43,484 nucleotides of DNA from Deltaproteobacteria bacterium (GTDB lineage Bacteria; Desulfobacterota; Desulfarculia; Adiutricales; Adiutricaceae): NCBI GenBank assembly GCA_031276635.1, contig JAISMU010000136.1, positions 1 to 43,484 of the forward strand, given 5' to 3'. This document shows positions 1 through 10,804 of the stretch, piece after piece (the stretch's first letter is position 1; every line of letters starts with the position of its first letter). The notes below the pieces were generated by a model. The model saw only the letters and a program-made list of their open reading frames with translations, was not told where the DNA came from and did no database searches. Made by a program: the position numbers and the translations under genes.

Positions 1-40
1 TGGCAATGGTTGGATAATCTCAATTATTCTGAGCCAATTT

Positions 41-69
41 GGCCTACTTTTCTCAGTCAAAAGTAGGCC
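41..69. repeat. perfect 11-bp inverted repeat (hairpin)
   Basis: The arm GGCCTACTTTT at 41-51 is followed by a 7-base loop and its exact reverse complement at 59-69. It is not followed by a T-run on either strand, so it is not a clear intrinsic terminator. It could be the end of a gene unit lying to the left or a remnant of a mobile element. Confidence 0.6.
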
Positions 70-867
70 ACCCGTCGGATGAATTTTTTCCTATTCTCAA
101 ATAGCCGGCCACCTCTATCAGATCATCAGCCAAAACAATTGACTTAGAATCAGCAAAATAAGCGCTCAACCTGAGCAGTAAATGTTTGGCCGCCTTATTT
201 GCGCAATTTTGCTTATGGCAATCATTTTATTTTTTATTTAATTCCAGAGCAATTCCAATGACCGCTTTAAGTTCAGCTGAAAACCAAGAAACAATCAAAA
301 TATATTCTCAATAGTTTTAATTGGTGTATTTTTATATATTATTATACAAATAATTAATATATTTATTGTATTAAGAAAATTATATTTAGTTTTAGATGCT
401 TAAAAATGTTTAATACTTTTATATAATTTTGAAAATAATAAATAGTATATAATTATTGATTTAAATTAGTCAATTACTTATTAAATTAATATTATATACT
501 ATATCAGCTATGATTTTTTAATAATTTAGCGTTTATTATTTGTTATAATAGTGTTACTAATTTTTTAGTATTTTTTTATTATACAAATTTATTAAAAATT
601 AAATTATATTATAATTTATTCGTATATTTGGCTTTATAATGTTAATATTTCAACAATACAATTTAATTTAAAATTTATTTATTCATAATAAAATCAATAA
701 TTTACAACAATTAATAATATTTTATAATATATATTTTTATAGTTTATATATAAATTTATATATTAAATATATATTTTTATATATTATAAATAAATAACTA
801 TAAAAACTAAAAATGAATAAATATTTTTAAATGTTGCCTTTTAAGAAGAGTCTTCTAGGAAACGAAC

Positions 868-917
868 CTGTTTAATTAAATTAGCGGCTGCCGTTCCCGG
901 CTGTTGAGGCTCTCAAA
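868..917 (+). repeat. dispersed spacer repeat, family C/D, copy 1
   Basis: About 50 bases centred on a TTAAATTAGCGG block and a TGCCGTTCCCGGC block match, at roughly 80-85% by eye, the stretch at 18085-18136. Both copies lie in non-coding spacer. It is GC-rich within very AT-rich surroundings, as expected for an inserted or conserved element. Confidence 0.55.
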
Positions 918-1414
918 AAATACTTACCTCATACTTTGGGTCATTTAAGGTTGCCTATTTTATGAGAAAATAAGGCTAAAAAATATATATAGGCGCATAT
1001 TTTTATGTAAAATATTATCTTTATTGTTGTTATTTATTTTTAATATATTTTTAATTCAATAAAAAATCAATTTTTAGATTATATATAATTTATAGTTAAT
1101 ATTTTTTAATTAAAACAAATAAATAAATCATTTTAATAAAATATCTTATCTAAATATTAATAAGATCATTTTCTCATCAAGGGCCCTTCAGGAGGCCGAG
1201 CCAAATTTACAGTCGCCGCGCCTCTGGGGCCGGATTTGCTATTAGATGTTGTTTAGGCTATTATCTTGAAGATTTGACGAGGTCAAGCCAGAAAACCTCT
1301 GACTTTGGTCAAGGCAATCCTGGCCTTTAATACCTGAAAATATCGTTCTGGTCGTTTGTAACCCTCGGTCGGCGCGAAAATTTTGATATTATATTTATGT
1401 TTTAGGCTTTTTAC

Positions 1415-2818
1415 ATGAATTTAAAACTTTATAACACTATGAGTCGCGGTTTGACTGAGGTGGACCCCCTCAAACCCGGCCACATCGGTTTGTACGCTTG
1501 CGGCCCGACTGTCTATGACCACGCGCACATCGGGCACGCCCGGGCGACAGTCGCCTTTGACCTTCTGACCCGCTACCTGATCGACCAGGGCCTGAAAGTC
1601 AATTATGTGCGCAATTTTACCGATGTCGATGACAAAATCATCAAGCGGGCGCAGGACTTGGGCCGCCCCTGGCTGGAGCTGGCCGAGGAGCATATCCAGA
1701 GCTTCAATGAGGATATGGCCGCCCTGGGTTGCCTGGCCCCGACCCACTCCCCCCGGGCCACCGAGTATATCGAGGCCATGCTGGAGGACATCCAGAGCCT
1801 AGTCGGCTTAGGCCGGGCTTACGAGGTCACCGGGGACGTTTACTTTGACGTGGCCAGCTTTCCTGATTATGGGCGCCTGTCGGGCCGGGACCCGGCCGAC
1901 CAGGAGGCCGGGGCCCGGGTGGCGGTGGACTCCCGCAAGAAAAACCCGACCGATTTTGCCTTGTGGAAGGCGGCCCGGCCAGGCGAGCCGGCCTGGCCCA
2001 GCCCCTGGGGGCTGGGGCGACCGGGCTGGCACACCGAGTGCTCGGCCATGAGTTACCGGCTATTGGGGCCGAGTTTTGACATTCACGGGGGCGGCCAGGA
2101 TCTGATCTTTCCCCACCATGAAAACGAGTTGGCGCAAGCTCGAGCCCTGGGGCGGCCTATGGCCAGAATCTGGGCCCACAATGGTTTCATCAACATCAAT
2201 AACGAGAAGATGTCCAAGTCCCTGGGCAACTCCTTTAACGTGAAAAAAGTCCTGGCCATTTTTCCAGCCGAAACATTGCGCTATTTCCTGGTGGCCAAAC
2301 ATTACCGGGGCCCCCTGGACTTTTCCGAGGAGGCTCTCCTGGAGGCCTGGCGCGCCTTGGAGCGGATCTATCGGGCTCTGGTTGTCGCGCCGGCCAGCCA
2401 GGTTGACCCAGCCCGGGAGCCGGCGGAAGTCACCCAGGCCCGGGCCAGCTTTAACGCGGCCATGGACGATGACTTGAACACCGCCCAGGCCATGGGGGTG
2501 GCCCACGAAATGGCTCACGCCCTCAATCGCGAGAGCCAGGCCGGTCGTCATGAGCTGGCCGCTTTTTATCGCCAGGCTCTCCTGGGCCTGGGCGAGGTGC
2601 TGGGGTTGTGGCGGGGGGACCCGGCGGCTTTTCTGGCTTTGCCCAAACCCGGCTCGCGGACGGTCTCCCTGGCCGTCGTTGAGGAGCTGCTGGCGAGCCG
2701 GGCCCAGGCCCGGGCTCAACGGGACTGGGTGGAGGCGGATCGCTTGCGGGCGGAGTTAAGCGACCTGGGCGTGGTCGTTGAGGACAAGGCGGGCCAGACC
2801 ACCTGGCGCTACGCTTAA
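1415..2818 (+). CDS. cysS: cysteinyl-tRNA synthetase
   Basis: Class I aminoacyl-tRNA synthetase that charges tRNA(Cys) with cysteine in the cytoplasm. The 467-residue length is normal for the family. The zinc-site motif CGPTVYD is near residue 29, the HIGH signature appears as HIGHAR near residue 39, the zinc-site/substrate segment WHTECSAM is near residue 205, and the ATP-binding loop is KMSKSLGN near residue 268. The C-terminal anticodon-binding helical region is present. The ATG at 1415 gives the expected N-terminus but has no clear Shine-Dalgarno sequence upstream. It is the first gene of a same-strand core block, with only 5 bases separating it from uvrB, so the two are probably cotranscribed. 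Confidence 0.98.
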   Translation: MNLKLYNTMSRGLTEVDPLKPGHIGLYACGPTVYDHAHIGHARATVAFDLLTRYLIDQGLKVNYVRNFTDVDDKIIKRAQDLGRPWLELAEEHIQSFNEDMAALGCLAPTHSPRATEYIEAMLEDIQSLVGLGRAYEVTGDVYFDVASFPDYGRLSGRDPADQEAGARVAVDSRKKNPTDFALWKAARPGEPAWPSPWGLGRPGWHTECSAMSYRLLGPSFDIHGGGQDLIFPHHENELAQARALGRPMARIWAHNGFININNEKMSKSLGNSFNVKKVLAIFPAETLRYFLVAKHYRGPLDFSEEALLEAWRALERIYRALVVAPASQVDPAREPAEVTQARASFNAAMDDDLNTAQAMGVAHEMAHALNRESQAGRHELAAFYRQALLGLGEVLGLWRGDPAAFLALPKPGSRTVSLAVVEELLASRAQARAQRDWVEADRLRAELSDLGVVVEDKAGQTTWRYA

Positions 2819-2823
2819 AGCTC

Positions 2824-4815
2824 ATGCCATCTTTTGAGCTCATCTCCGACTTTCAGCCTGAGGGCGACCAACCCCAGGCCATCAGCCAGCTGGTGGGCAA
2901 CCTGCGGGATGGGGTTCGCGATCAGGTTCTTTTGGGGGTGACTGGCTCGGGCAAGACTTTCACTATGGCCAATGTCATCGCCCAGCTTGGTCGGCCCACC
3001 CTGGTCCTGGCTCCCAATAAGACCTTGGCCGCCCAGTTGTATGGGGAATTCAAGGGTTTTTTCCCGAACAACGCGGTGGAGTATTTTGTCAGCTATTATG
3101 ACTACTACCAGCCCGAGGCTTACATTCCCCAGTCCGACACCTTCATTGAGAAGGACAGCCAGATCAATGAGGCCATAGACCGGTTGCGCCACTCGGCCAC
3201 CCGGGGCCTCTTTGACCGCGGGGACATCGTCATAGTGGCCTCGGTCTCTTGCATTTACGGCCTGGGCTCCCCGGAGTCGTATCAGGCCCTGTCCCTGAGC
3301 CTGCGGGTGGGGGAGAGCCGGCCGCTGGAGGAAATCCTGGCTCGCCTGGTGGAAATGCAATATGAGCGAAATGACTATGACTTTCATCGGGGAGTTTTTC
3401 GGGTCCGAGGGGACGCTCTGGAGATCTTTCCCGCCTACGAGGAGGATGAGTCGGTTCGGGTGGAGTTTTTCGGGGACACGGTGGAAAGCCTGCGGCTGGT
3501 CGATCCTCTGTTGGGCCAGGCCCGGCGCTCGGTGAGTGAGATTCGGCTCTATCCCGGCAGCCATTACGTGAGCGACAAGGAGAACACCAAAAAGGCCATG
3601 GCCTCCATTCAGGAGGAGCTGGCTGAGCGTCTTCGGGAGTTGATGGGGCAGGGGCGGCTTTTGGAGGCCCAGCGTCTGGAGCAGCGGACCAACTTTGATC
3701 TGGAGATGATGCGCGAGTTGGGGTGGTGCCACGGCATTGAGAATTATTCCCGGCATCTGACCGGTCGTCAGCCCGGCGAGCCCCCCCCGACCCTTTTGGA
3801 TTATTTTCCCCAGGAGTTTCTGCTGATTGTCGATGAGAGCCATATCGCCCTCCCGCAGGTCCGGGCCATGTGGCGAGGGGACCGGAGTCGCAAGTCCACC
3901 CTGGTGGAGCACGGTTTTCGGCTGCCGTCGGCCCTGGACAACCGACCGCTGACGTTTGAGGAGTTTAACGAGCGACTCCATCAGGCCATCTACGTCTCGG
4001 CCACCCCGGCCGACTATGAGCTGGAACTCTCCGGCGGGGTGGTGGCTGAGCAGGTTATCCGGCCCACTGGCCTGGTGGACCCGCTAATGGAGACGCGCCC
4101 GGCTCAGGGTCAGGTGGATGATCTGCGCAATGAGATCGTCAAAAGGGCGGCCAAAAATGAGCGAACCCTGGTCACCACCTTGACCAAGCGCATGGCCGAG
4201 GATTTGACCGAGTACCTCTCGGAGCGAGGGGTGCGGTGCCGGTATTTGCATTCGGATATCAAGACCATTGAGCGGGTTGAGCTTTTGCGGGATTTGCGGG
4301 CCGGGGTTTATGATGTCCTTATCGGCATAAATCTGCTGCGGGAGGGGCTGGATCTGCCGGAGGTCTCCCTGGTGGCCATTCTGGACGCGGATAAGGAAGG
4401 CTTTCTGCGGTCGGCCCGTTCCCTCATCCAGACCTGCGGTCGGGCCGCCCGCAACGTGGCCGGCCAGGTCATCCTCTACGCCGATAAGACCACCGCGGCC
4501 ATGCGGGAGGCCATAAACGAAACCCAGCGGCGGCGAGAAAAGCAGATGGCTTATAATCTTGAGCGGGGCATTACCCCGAAGACGGTCCTGAAAAACCTTG
4601 AGGGCTTGGCCGGGGTTATCGCCGGGGCCGACTACCTGAAAGCGCCCAGCCCCAAAGAGGCCCCGGTCCCGACCTCGCCGGTGGCTCTGCCGGAGCTGAT
4701 TCGGAGCCTGAAGAAAGAGATGCGCCAAGCGGCTGACAACCTGGATTTTGAGAAAGCCGCCCAATTCCGGGATCAGATCCGGCGATTGGACGCCCAGGCC
4801 CTGGCCTTGGGTTAG
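2824..4815 (+). CDS. uvrB: excinuclease ABC subunit B
   Basis: DNA damage-verification subunit of UvrABC nucleotide excision repair. It receives damaged DNA from UvrA and recruits the UvrC nuclease. The 663 residues match the family. The Walker A motif GVTGSGKT is at 38-45. The beta-hairpin region [20 protein letters not shown] follows near residue 95, the Walker B-like motif IVDESH is near residue 336, and helicase motifs V and VI are present ([22 protein letters not shown]). The C-terminal UVR motif ([16 protein letters not shown]) that contacts UvrC is intact. The start lies 5 bases after the cysS stop, so the gene is probably read on the cysS message. Confidence 0.98.
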   Translation: MPSFELISDFQPEGDQPQAISQLVGNLRDGVRDQVLLGVTGSGKTFTMANVIAQLGRPTLVLAPNKTLAAQLYGEFKGFFPNNAVEYFVSYYDYYQPEAYIPQSDTFIEKDSQINEAIDRLRHSATRGLFDRGDIVIVASVSCIYGLGSPESYQALSLSLRVGESRPLEEILARLVEMQYERNDYDFHRGVFRVRGDALEIFPAYEEDESVRVEFFGDTVESLRLVDPLLGQARRSVSEIRLYPGSHYVSDKENTKKAMASIQEELAERLRELMGQGRLLEAQRLEQRTNFDLEMMRELGWCHGIENYSRHLTGRQPGEPPPTLLDYFPQEFLLIVDESHIALPQVRAMWRGDRSRKSTLVEHGFRLPSALDNRPLTFEEFNERLHQAIYVSATPADYELELSGGVVAEQVIRPTGLVDPLMETRPAQGQVDDLRNEIVKRAAKNERTLVTTLTKRMAEDLTEYLSERGVRCRYLHSDIKTIERVELLRDLRAGVYDVLIGINLLREGLDLPEVSLVAILDADKEGFLRSARSLIQTCGRAARNVAGQVILYADKTTAAMREAINETQRRREKQMAYNLERGITPKTVLKNLEGLAGVIAGADYLKAPSPKEAPVPTSPVALPELIRSLKKEMRQAADNLDFEKAAQFRDQIRRLDAQALALG

Positions 4816-4844
4816 GCGGGATTTCCGGTGACGGCGGTCGCGAG

Positions 4845-6542
4845 GTGATCTGGAATTTTCGACCATACGACCCTGGTCTGGCCAGGGTTTTGGCCACGGA
4901 ATTGGGGCGTCCCCTCAAGTTCGGCGAGTTCCTGACCGCTCGGGGTTTCCGGGGGGCTCAGGAGGCCCGCGATTTTCTGAGCGGGGAGTTGCGGGGTTTG
5001 CCGGCCCCGGAGACTCTGCCGGGGCTGGAGCGGGCGGTGGAGCTTTTTCTGGAGGCTCGCCGCCAGAAGAAGATCGTGGCCATTGTTGGGGACTACGATG
5101 TCGATGGCCTCACGGCCACCGCCCTTATGTGGCGGATTCTGCGGGATCTGGGCTATGAGGTCATTACCCGCGTTCCCAATCGGCTCACGGAGGGTTATGG
5201 TCTCTCGCCGCTGGCGGTGCGTGAGCTTTTGGAGCGGGGGGCCGGGCTTTTGGTGACCGTGGACTGCGGGGTCTCGGATCAGGAGGCCATTGAGTTGGCT
5301 GACCAGGCCGGTCTCCCGGTGGTGGTGACCGACCATCACCAGCTACCGCCCAAGCTGCCTAAGGCTCAGGCCATTTTGAACCCGCACCTGGGCGAGGCCT
5401 GGAAGAGCCATCCCCTGGCCGGGGTGGGGGTGGCCTTCATGCTGGCCTGGGGCCTGCAGCGAGCCTTGAAGAGGGAAGGGGTGGAGCTGAGCGTCTCCCT
5501 GGTTGAGCACCTGGCCCTGGTGGCTCTGGGCTCCGTCGCCGACTTGGCTCCCCTGCGGGGGCCCAATCGGATCCTGGTCCGGCACGGCCTTAATTTTCTG
5601 GCTCGCTGCGCTTGGCCGGGGTTGGTGGCCCTGCGGCGGAAGGCTTTGCGCAATGAGGGGCAGGTCACGACCCGGGACGTGGGGTTCCGCCTGGGGCCGC
5701 GAATCAACGCGGCTGGCCGCCTGGGGCAGGCCGAGATCGCTTTGGAGCTCCTTCTGGCCACGGATCAGGCCAAGGCTGAGGAATTGGCCGAGCGCCTGGA
5801 GGCCTTGAACCAGACCCGACTGCGCGAGCAGAGCCGGCTGCTGGAGGAGGCCATGGAAAAGCTGGCTGACCAGGAGCTGGAGTCCGAGGGGGCGCGGGTG
5901 GTGGTTTTGGCCGGGGCCGGCTGGCCCCGGGGCATTCTGGGGTTGGCGGCCACGCGGGTGGCCGAGCTGACCAATCGGCCCACCATTATATTGAGTGTGG
6001 ACGGGGACCTGGCTGTGGGCAGCGGGCGGAGCGTGGCTGGCTTCAACCTTTTTGAGGCCCTGGAGCCTCTGCGGGATCTGTGCCTGTCCTTGGGGGGGCA
6101 CGCCCAAGCGGCCGGGCTCAAGATCCAGGTGGCCCAGCTACCCAGGTTCCGGGCGGCCCTGGAGGTTGCGGCCCAGCGTCAGGCTCCTCCGCCGGTCGAG
6201 CCAGAGCTGGACGTGGACCTGTTGGTGGACCTGCCGGATCTGGCGGTCATCGCGCCTATCCTGGCCAAGATGGAGCCTTTTGGGCCCAGTAACCCGGCCC
6301 CGGTGGCTGTGGCTCGCGGGACGGCGGTTCTGGAGGCCAGCCCCACTCGGACCGGGGGCGACCAGCACATGATGCTGCGGCTCTTTGATGGGTCGACTCG
6401 GGTCAATCTGGTCGGTTTCGGTCTGGCCCCGCGGCTGCCGGAGATCGGCTCCCGACTGGATGTGGCGGTTATGTTGGAGACGGAGAGGTTTGGGCGCCCA
6501 GAGCCCAACTGGCGGCTGTTGGATTTCAAGGCCCCGGCCTAG
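4845..6542 (+). CDS. recJ: single-stranded-DNA-specific exonuclease RecJ
   Basis: 5'-3' exonuclease on single-stranded DNA, used in recombination and repair. It has 565 residues, close to the usual length. The DHH-family motif DYDVDG is near residue 84, the second metal motif DHH near residue 164, and the DHHA1 part carries GPRINAAGRLG and, further on, SGRS and GGHAQAAGL. A C-terminal OB-like domain follows. GTG at 4845 is chosen because it begins just before the conserved N-terminus and lies 29 bases after uvrB. The Shine-Dalgarno sequence is weak. Its position in a block with uvrB suggests a DNA repair transcription unit. Confidence 0.96.
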   Translation: MIWNFRPYDPGLARVLATELGRPLKFGEFLTARGFRGAQEARDFLSGELRGLPAPETLPGLERAVELFLEARRQKKIVAIVGDYDVDGLTATALMWRILRDLGYEVITRVPNRLTEGYGLSPLAVRELLERGAGLLVTVDCGVSDQEAIELADQAGLPVVVTDHHQLPPKLPKAQAILNPHLGEAWKSHPLAGVGVAFMLAWGLQRALKREGVELSVSLVEHLALVALGSVADLAPLRGPNRILVRHGLNFLARCAWPGLVALRRKALRNEGQVTTRDVGFRLGPRINAAGRLGQAEIALELLLATDQAKAEELAERLEALNQTRLREQSRLLEEAMEKLADQELESEGARVVVLAGAGWPRGILGLAATRVAELTNRPTIILSVDGDLAVGSGRSVAGFNLFEALEPLRDLCLSLGGHAQAAGLKIQVAQLPRFRAALEVAAQRQAPPPVEPELDVDLLVDLPDLAVIAPILAKMEPFGPSNPAPVAVARGTAVLEASPTRTGGDQHMMLRLFDGSTRVNLVGFGLAPRLPEIGSRLDVAVMLETERFGRPEPNWRLLDFKAPA

Positions 6543-6589
6543 TGAGGGGCGGAGCGGAAATTTTTTTTCCGGATTGGGGTTGACCAAAG

Positions 6590-8047
6590 ATGGATAGCCT
6601 GTCCCAGGCCGAGGAGGCCTTAAGGCTCGACAAGCTCACCGAGGCGGAGGCTTCGCTCAAGCAGGTTCTGGAGCGGGAGCCGGATAATCTCCGGGCCTTG
6701 ATCGCCTGGGGGGTGGTCGGGCTGCGGCTCAAGAATTTCAGCCAGGCCCAGAGCGCCTTTGAGCGGGTTCTGACCCTGAGCCCGGATAACCAGCAGTCGC
6801 GCAAGAATCTGGTCATCGCTATCCTCTCCGGCCCGCGCCCCGAGTTGGCCCGACCGCACCTGGAAACCCTCTTGGCCCAGAACCAGAATGACTATCAACT
6901 CTGGGCCATGCTTTCCCAGGTGGAGAAGACGGTGGGGAATCTGGCGGCCAGTCAGGAGGCTGGCGAGAAATCCCTGCTTTTGAATCCCGCCCAGCCGGGC
7001 TTGCGGGCCTGGCTGAATTCCCTGGCCCAACCGGCGGAGGCCAAACCCTCGACCCGACCGCGGGTGACTCAGTTGACCTTTCTCTGCCCGCCTGGCCAGG
7101 AGGGGGAGATCGACCTTCTGGGGGCTTATCTGGACAGATCGCTGACAGTTAAGAAGGTGGTCAGCCTCCGCGAGGATCCTTACCTGGCCGCCCTATCGGG
7201 CCGGACGGCCCTGTGGGTGGAGGGCCTCAACCCCCGCTCGGCCCCGTGGCTGGCTCGCCTGACTCCCGGCCCTCGACCGATCATCCTGCGCCTAGGCCCG
7301 GAGGATCTGGTTGATCCGACCACCTTTTCCCTGGGGGCGGTTAATGGGGTTCTGGCCGAGACCAAGGCCATTTTGGAGCTTTTTCTGGCCAAGGGGGCCC
7401 GGCTGGCCGATGGGGCCAAACTTTTGATCGCCCCTCGGGCCCAGGATTTTAGTCGGATTGATCTCAGTCGGATTCAGGCCGCGTCATCCGCCCCCACCGA
7501 GCCGACTGGGGGAGAGTCCGCCGCCCTCGCGGGTTCGACCGAGGCGGCCTCGGGGGACCCCAAACAACCCCTGAGCCTAGCTTATCTGGGCCCCTGGAAC
7601 GAGCCGGGGCTGACCCTGGAGGCCTTTAAGCTCGTCCGGGAGCGGGATCCTCAGGCCACTTTGTGGTCTCTGCTCAGGCCGAAAAGCATGGAGCTCGCCC
7701 GCCAGGTGGATTATTATCTGGCTAAAAACGGCTTGGCCGGGAAGGTCTTTTTCTCCGGCCCCAGCCTCGGGCGCGAGGATTTCTTTAAAGGCCGGACCCA
7801 TGTCCTGGCCACCTGGGGCCTGGCTGGGGGCGTCGAGGTGCCCCAGGCTCTGGCTCATGGTCTCAAACCTTTGATTCGCGACTGCCCGGGGGCGGGGGAA
7901 CTTTTTCCCCCAGACTACCTGTGGGCTGGCCTGGGGGATCTGCCCGGGCTCCTGGCCGGGGCCCCGGCGGAGGCCCCGGCCGCTTGGGCTAAACGTCTTA
8001 GCTCGGTCGCCACTTTGGCGGAGAAGGTTCTGTCCCTTCTGGGTTAA
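6590..8047 (+). CDS. TPR protein with glycosyltransferase-like C-terminus
   Basis: The first 70 residues form two clear tetratricopeptide repeats (AEASLKQVLEREPDN, AQSAFERVLTLSPDN), with more degenerate helical pairs to about residue 145. The rest resembles a GT-B glycosyltransferase second domain. A Rossmann-like start (LSLAYLGPWNEPG) is near residue 325, and a nucleotide-sugar-type segment (ALAHGLKPLIRDCPGAGELF) near residue 420, like the end of group 1 glycosyltransferases. The middle (about 150-290) looks like a divergent first domain. There is no signal peptide, so it is probably cytoplasmic. It may modify a surface or secreted protein, but substrate and activity are unknown. It starts with ATG 47 bases after recJ. 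Confidence 0.8.
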   Translation: MDSLSQAEEALRLDKLTEAEASLKQVLEREPDNLRALIAWGVVGLRLKNFSQAQSAFERVLTLSPDNQQSRKNLVIAILSGPRPELARPHLETLLAQNQNDYQLWAMLSQVEKTVGNLAASQEAGEKSLLLNPAQPGLRAWLNSLAQPAEAKPSTRPRVTQLTFLCPPGQEGEIDLLGAYLDRSLTVKKVVSLREDPYLAALSGRTALWVEGLNPRSAPWLARLTPGPRPIILRLGPEDLVDPTTFSLGAVNGVLAETKAILELFLAKGARLADGAKLLIAPRAQDFSRIDLSRIQAASSAPTEPTGGESAALAGSTEAASGDPKQPLSLAYLGPWNEPGLTLEAFKLVRERDPQATLWSLLRPKSMELARQVDYYLAKNGLAGKVFFSGPSLGREDFFKGRTHVLATWGLAGGVEVPQALAHGLKPLIRDCPGAGELFPPDYLWAGLGDLPGLLAGAPAEAPAAWAKRLSSVATLAEKVLSLLG

Positions 8048-8128
8048 GCCTCAGGGGTGGTCTTTTTCCGATGTCTGGCCCGCTAGCTTGGCCGCGGGCG
8101 ACTCTTCTCGCCTGGTAAGGGTTGGAAA

Positions 8129-10804
8129 ATGTCTCAATTAAGCCACACCGATATCATCACCCTGGCTCGTGAGGCCAAAGGTATTTTGGAGGTCTGTGAC
8201 CGAGTGACCGAAGCCGCCCGCCATCATCTGGGGGACGCGGGCGAGGTCGACTTCGGGCCAAGCCAGATCGAGAGCGCCCGGCTGCGGGACTCGGAGGATT
8301 ACAAGGCCCTGAGGTGCCTGCGGACCCCGATAGTGGCCCGGGTGGGGGCCAAGGACTCGGCTAATCGGACCAGGGTGCATTATATCTGCCCTTGCGATCC
8401 TCCCCCAGGCTGCCGGCGGGCCATGCTGGTCAACGCCTTCTCGCCCTTTGGCCAGATCCTGGTCGCCAGGCCCGGGGATATTTTTGAGACCCCTGACGGG
8501 GAAAGACTGGCCATCACCGACAAGACTACCCTGGCCCCAGAGGATTACAGCCGCCAAAAGGACATTTTTGACGCCCTTTTTGAGTACAAGGACCATTACA
8601 AGGCCCGCCTCAAATCCCTTCGGGAGACTCAGGACCGGATGGCCGAGCCTCGCTTCAGCCAGAAAAAACCCCCCGACTTGGAGGGCGCCCCGAGCGACAC
8701 CATCCTCATTCTGGAGGGCGAGCCGGACGATGAGGTTGAGGTGGTGATCGACGAGGAAACCGAAATTCTTTCCCCAGCCCCGCGGGTTCGCCTGGCCGAC
8801 AAGGGTTTAAGTCTGGTGATCTCCCCCCATCTGGATTCGCGCCAGGACCAGATCTGTCGCCAGCCGTTGGGCTCGCGCCTCTTGATCGTTGGGCCGCCGG
8901 GCTCAGGCAAGACCATGACCATGATCCGACGGCTGGATTTTAAGATCTCCCGGGAGTGCCTGACCGGCGAGGAGGAGGCGGTCCTGGACCGGCTGGAGGG
9001 GGCCGGCTATCCGCCGCTGGCCATCAGCTGGCGACTCTTCACCCCCACGGAAACCTTAAAGAGGTATTTGAGCGACGCCTTTCGCCAATCCCTCATTCCC
9101 GGTTACCTCGATAACCTGGTCTCCTGGCCCGATTATCGCAAGAACCTGGCCAGAAATCTCTTCGGCATTCTGCATACTCCCGCCGGCGGTCGGCTCATTC
9201 TCTCCTCCAATCTCAATTATCTGAGCCAGCGGGCCCGGACTCATCCTGACCGGTGGTTTGACGACTTCAATAATTACCAGTGGCGACGCTTCATCAGTGG
9301 CTTGCAACAGCACGCCATTCTGCTGGCCGCGAGCCCGGACCACAACCTCTCCTCATTGGGGGCTCGCTCCCGGGAGGCTCTGGAGCAGTGCCCCACTGGG
9401 GCCCTGGCCCGGCTCTACCTGTCCCTGGAGCCCCGGGTCCCGACTATCTCCGGTTATGACTCCATCCTCTCCAAGGCGGTAATTGAGGCCACTGACCAGG
9501 TCATTAAAGCCCTGGGCGAGCGCGAGCCCAATTTTTTAAGCGACCTGACCGAGTTTTACGAGGCCCTGCCCAACCCTCCGGCTCAGGCTCCCCAGCCGGG
9601 CACGGAGGCCTCTTACCAGGCCGCCTACGCTTTCCTGGCCAAGGTTCTGCGGGAAAAGGCCCGGGCTGTGGCTCTGGGTCAGAAATATCAGGTTGACGAG
9701 CGCCGGGCCGCCCTCTGGGCGTTTGTGGCCGCCCGCCTTGAGGAGAGCTCTCTCGCCTCGCTGGGGCACAATTGTCTGATTTTAAGCTCCCTGCGCAAAC
9801 TCAACTGCTCGACCCCCACGTTCGTCGGGGCCTATTTTCAGTCCCTGATCGAGAGTTACCTGGCCTATCGCCAAGCCGGCCCAGAGTGGTACGCCCGAGC
9901 CGGGATTGTCAACCTCTACGTCAATGACCTGGAGCTTGACATCATTCTCCTGGCCATTCTGGAGGCCAGCTCAGCCCTTTTGTGGTTAGACTACCTCAAG
10001 CCCGGTCGCTTTCCCTTGGGGCCTATCCTGGAAGCCCACAAGATGGAGTTGCGGGATCAGATTCTGGTGGACGAGGCGGAGGATTTTTCGCCAGTTCAGC
10101 TCCGCTGTCTCATGAATCTGACCATCCCCTCCAGTGGCTCCTTCTGCGCCACCGCCGACCTCAATCAGCGCTTCACGCCCTGGGGGGCCAAGTCCCTGGC
10201 CGACTTTGAGTGGGCGGTCCAGGGCTTGGCCGAGGCCAATCTCTCGGCCAACTACCGGGTGACCGCCCCCCTAGCCGAGCTGGCTCAGGCCGTGGCCGTC
10301 AAATCCGGGGCCAAGTATAGCGAGACGACCGATATCGCTAGCTCGGGGACCTTTAAACCGGTTCTCTTGCGGGAGGCGGAGAGCCTGGAGATTACGGCCG
10401 CCTGGCTGGCCAAGCGGATCATTGAGATTAAGGGCAAAGTGGGCAAAATTCCGGCCGTGGCTGTGTTCCTCAACTCGGAAACCGAGCTGGGGACGGTGGC
10501 CGCGGCCCTCAGCTCCGCCCTGGGCCCGGAATACCCGGGGGCCCAGGTTTTTCGGGAAAGCGAGGATCCCGAGGCCGAAAGCCCCATCCGCGTCATGAAC
10601 CTGCGGCACGTCAAGGGCCTGGAGTTTGAGGCGGTCTTTTTGCTGGAGCTGGACAAGCTGGTCCAGAGCCAGCCCGATCTTTATCGGCAGTATCTCTACG
10701 CGGCCCTAAATCGGGCGGCCACCTTTTTCGGGGTCACCTGTGAGGCGGGCCTGCCCCCAACCCTGGTTCCTCTGGCCGCCCAGTTTGGTGAGGACTGGGC
10801 CTGA
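8129..10804 (+). CDS. UvrD/Rep-like superfamily I DNA helicase
   Basis: An 891-residue protein with the SF1 helicase motifs in order: Walker A GPPGSGKTMTM near residue 255; motif II as LVDEAEDFSPVQ near residue 645, with the Q expected in UvrD/PcrA-type enzymes; motif IV/V-like SANYRV; motif V NLRHVKGLEFEAVFL near residue 826; motif VI YAALNRA near residue 855. The first 250 residues are not helicase-like and contain a cysteine-containing patch (YICPCDPPPGC) and an acidic linker. This layout resembles the UvrD-like ATP-binding proteins found as single genes in many bacteria rather than UvrD itself. Expected activity is ATP-driven 3'-5' DNA unwinding; the specific role is unknown. The Shine-Dalgarno stretch AGGGTTGG precedes the ATG. 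Confidence 0.88.
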   Translation: MSQLSHTDIITLAREAKGILEVCDRVTEAARHHLGDAGEVDFGPSQIESARLRDSEDYKALRCLRTPIVARVGAKDSANRTRVHYICPCDPPPGCRRAMLVNAFSPFGQILVARPGDIFETPDGERLAITDKTTLAPEDYSRQKDIFDALFEYKDHYKARLKSLRETQDRMAEPRFSQKKPPDLEGAPSDTILILEGEPDDEVEVVIDEETEILSPAPRVRLADKGLSLVISPHLDSRQDQICRQPLGSRLLIVGPPGSGKTMTMIRRLDFKISRECLTGEEEAVLDRLEGAGYPPLAISWRLFTPTETLKRYLSDAFRQSLIPGYLDNLVSWPDYRKNLARNLFGILHTPAGGRLILSSNLNYLSQRARTHPDRWFDDFNNYQWRRFISGLQQHAILLAASPDHNLSSLGARSREALEQCPTGALARLYLSLEPRVPTISGYDSILSKAVIEATDQVIKALGEREPNFLSDLTEFYEALPNPPAQAPQPGTEASYQAAYAFLAKVLREKARAVALGQKYQVDERRAALWAFVAARLEESSLASLGHNCLILSSLRKLNCSTPTFVGAYFQSLIESYLAYRQAGPEWYARAGIVNLYVNDLELDIILLAILEASSALLWLDYLKPGRFPLGPILEAHKMELRDQILVDEAEDFSPVQLRCLMNLTIPSSGSFCATADLNQRFTPWGAKSLADFEWAVQGLAEANLSANYRVTAPLAELAQAVAVKSGAKYSETTDIASSGTFKPVLLREAESLEITAAWLAKRIIEIKGKVGKIPAVAVFLNSETELGTVAAALSSALGPEYPGAQVFRESEDPEAESPIRVMNLRHVKGLEFEAVFLLELDKLVQSQPDLYRQYLYAALNRAATFFGVTCEAGLPPTLVPLAAQFGEDWA

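Larger units (their letters stand above)
1..1414. other. AT-rich spacer without recognisable genes
   Basis: No convincing reading frame is visible on either strand. Most of the stretch from about 230 to 1170 is almost pure A/T with poly-A/T and TATA runs. Two GC-richer islets interrupt it. The one around 868-917 belongs to a dispersed repeat also found near 18085, and another lies around 1180-1240. An inverted repeat sits at 41-69. No clear promoter for the following cysS gene could be assigned. The spacer may hold promoter and decayed DNA, but nothing functional can be named. Confidence 0.7.

Noticed and set aside
1274-1302. TTGACG-like -35 box ahead of cysS
   Set aside because: No acceptable -10 box at 16-18 bases.
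2060-2719. 219-codon reverse frame opposite cysS
   Set aside because: Overlaps a certain gene and has shadow composition.
2815-3981. Long reverse-strand frame (388 codons) opposite uvrB
   Set aside because: Shadow of a GC-rich gene: rich in Gly, Gln, Leu and Pro, no motif, fully overlapped by the certain uvrB gene.
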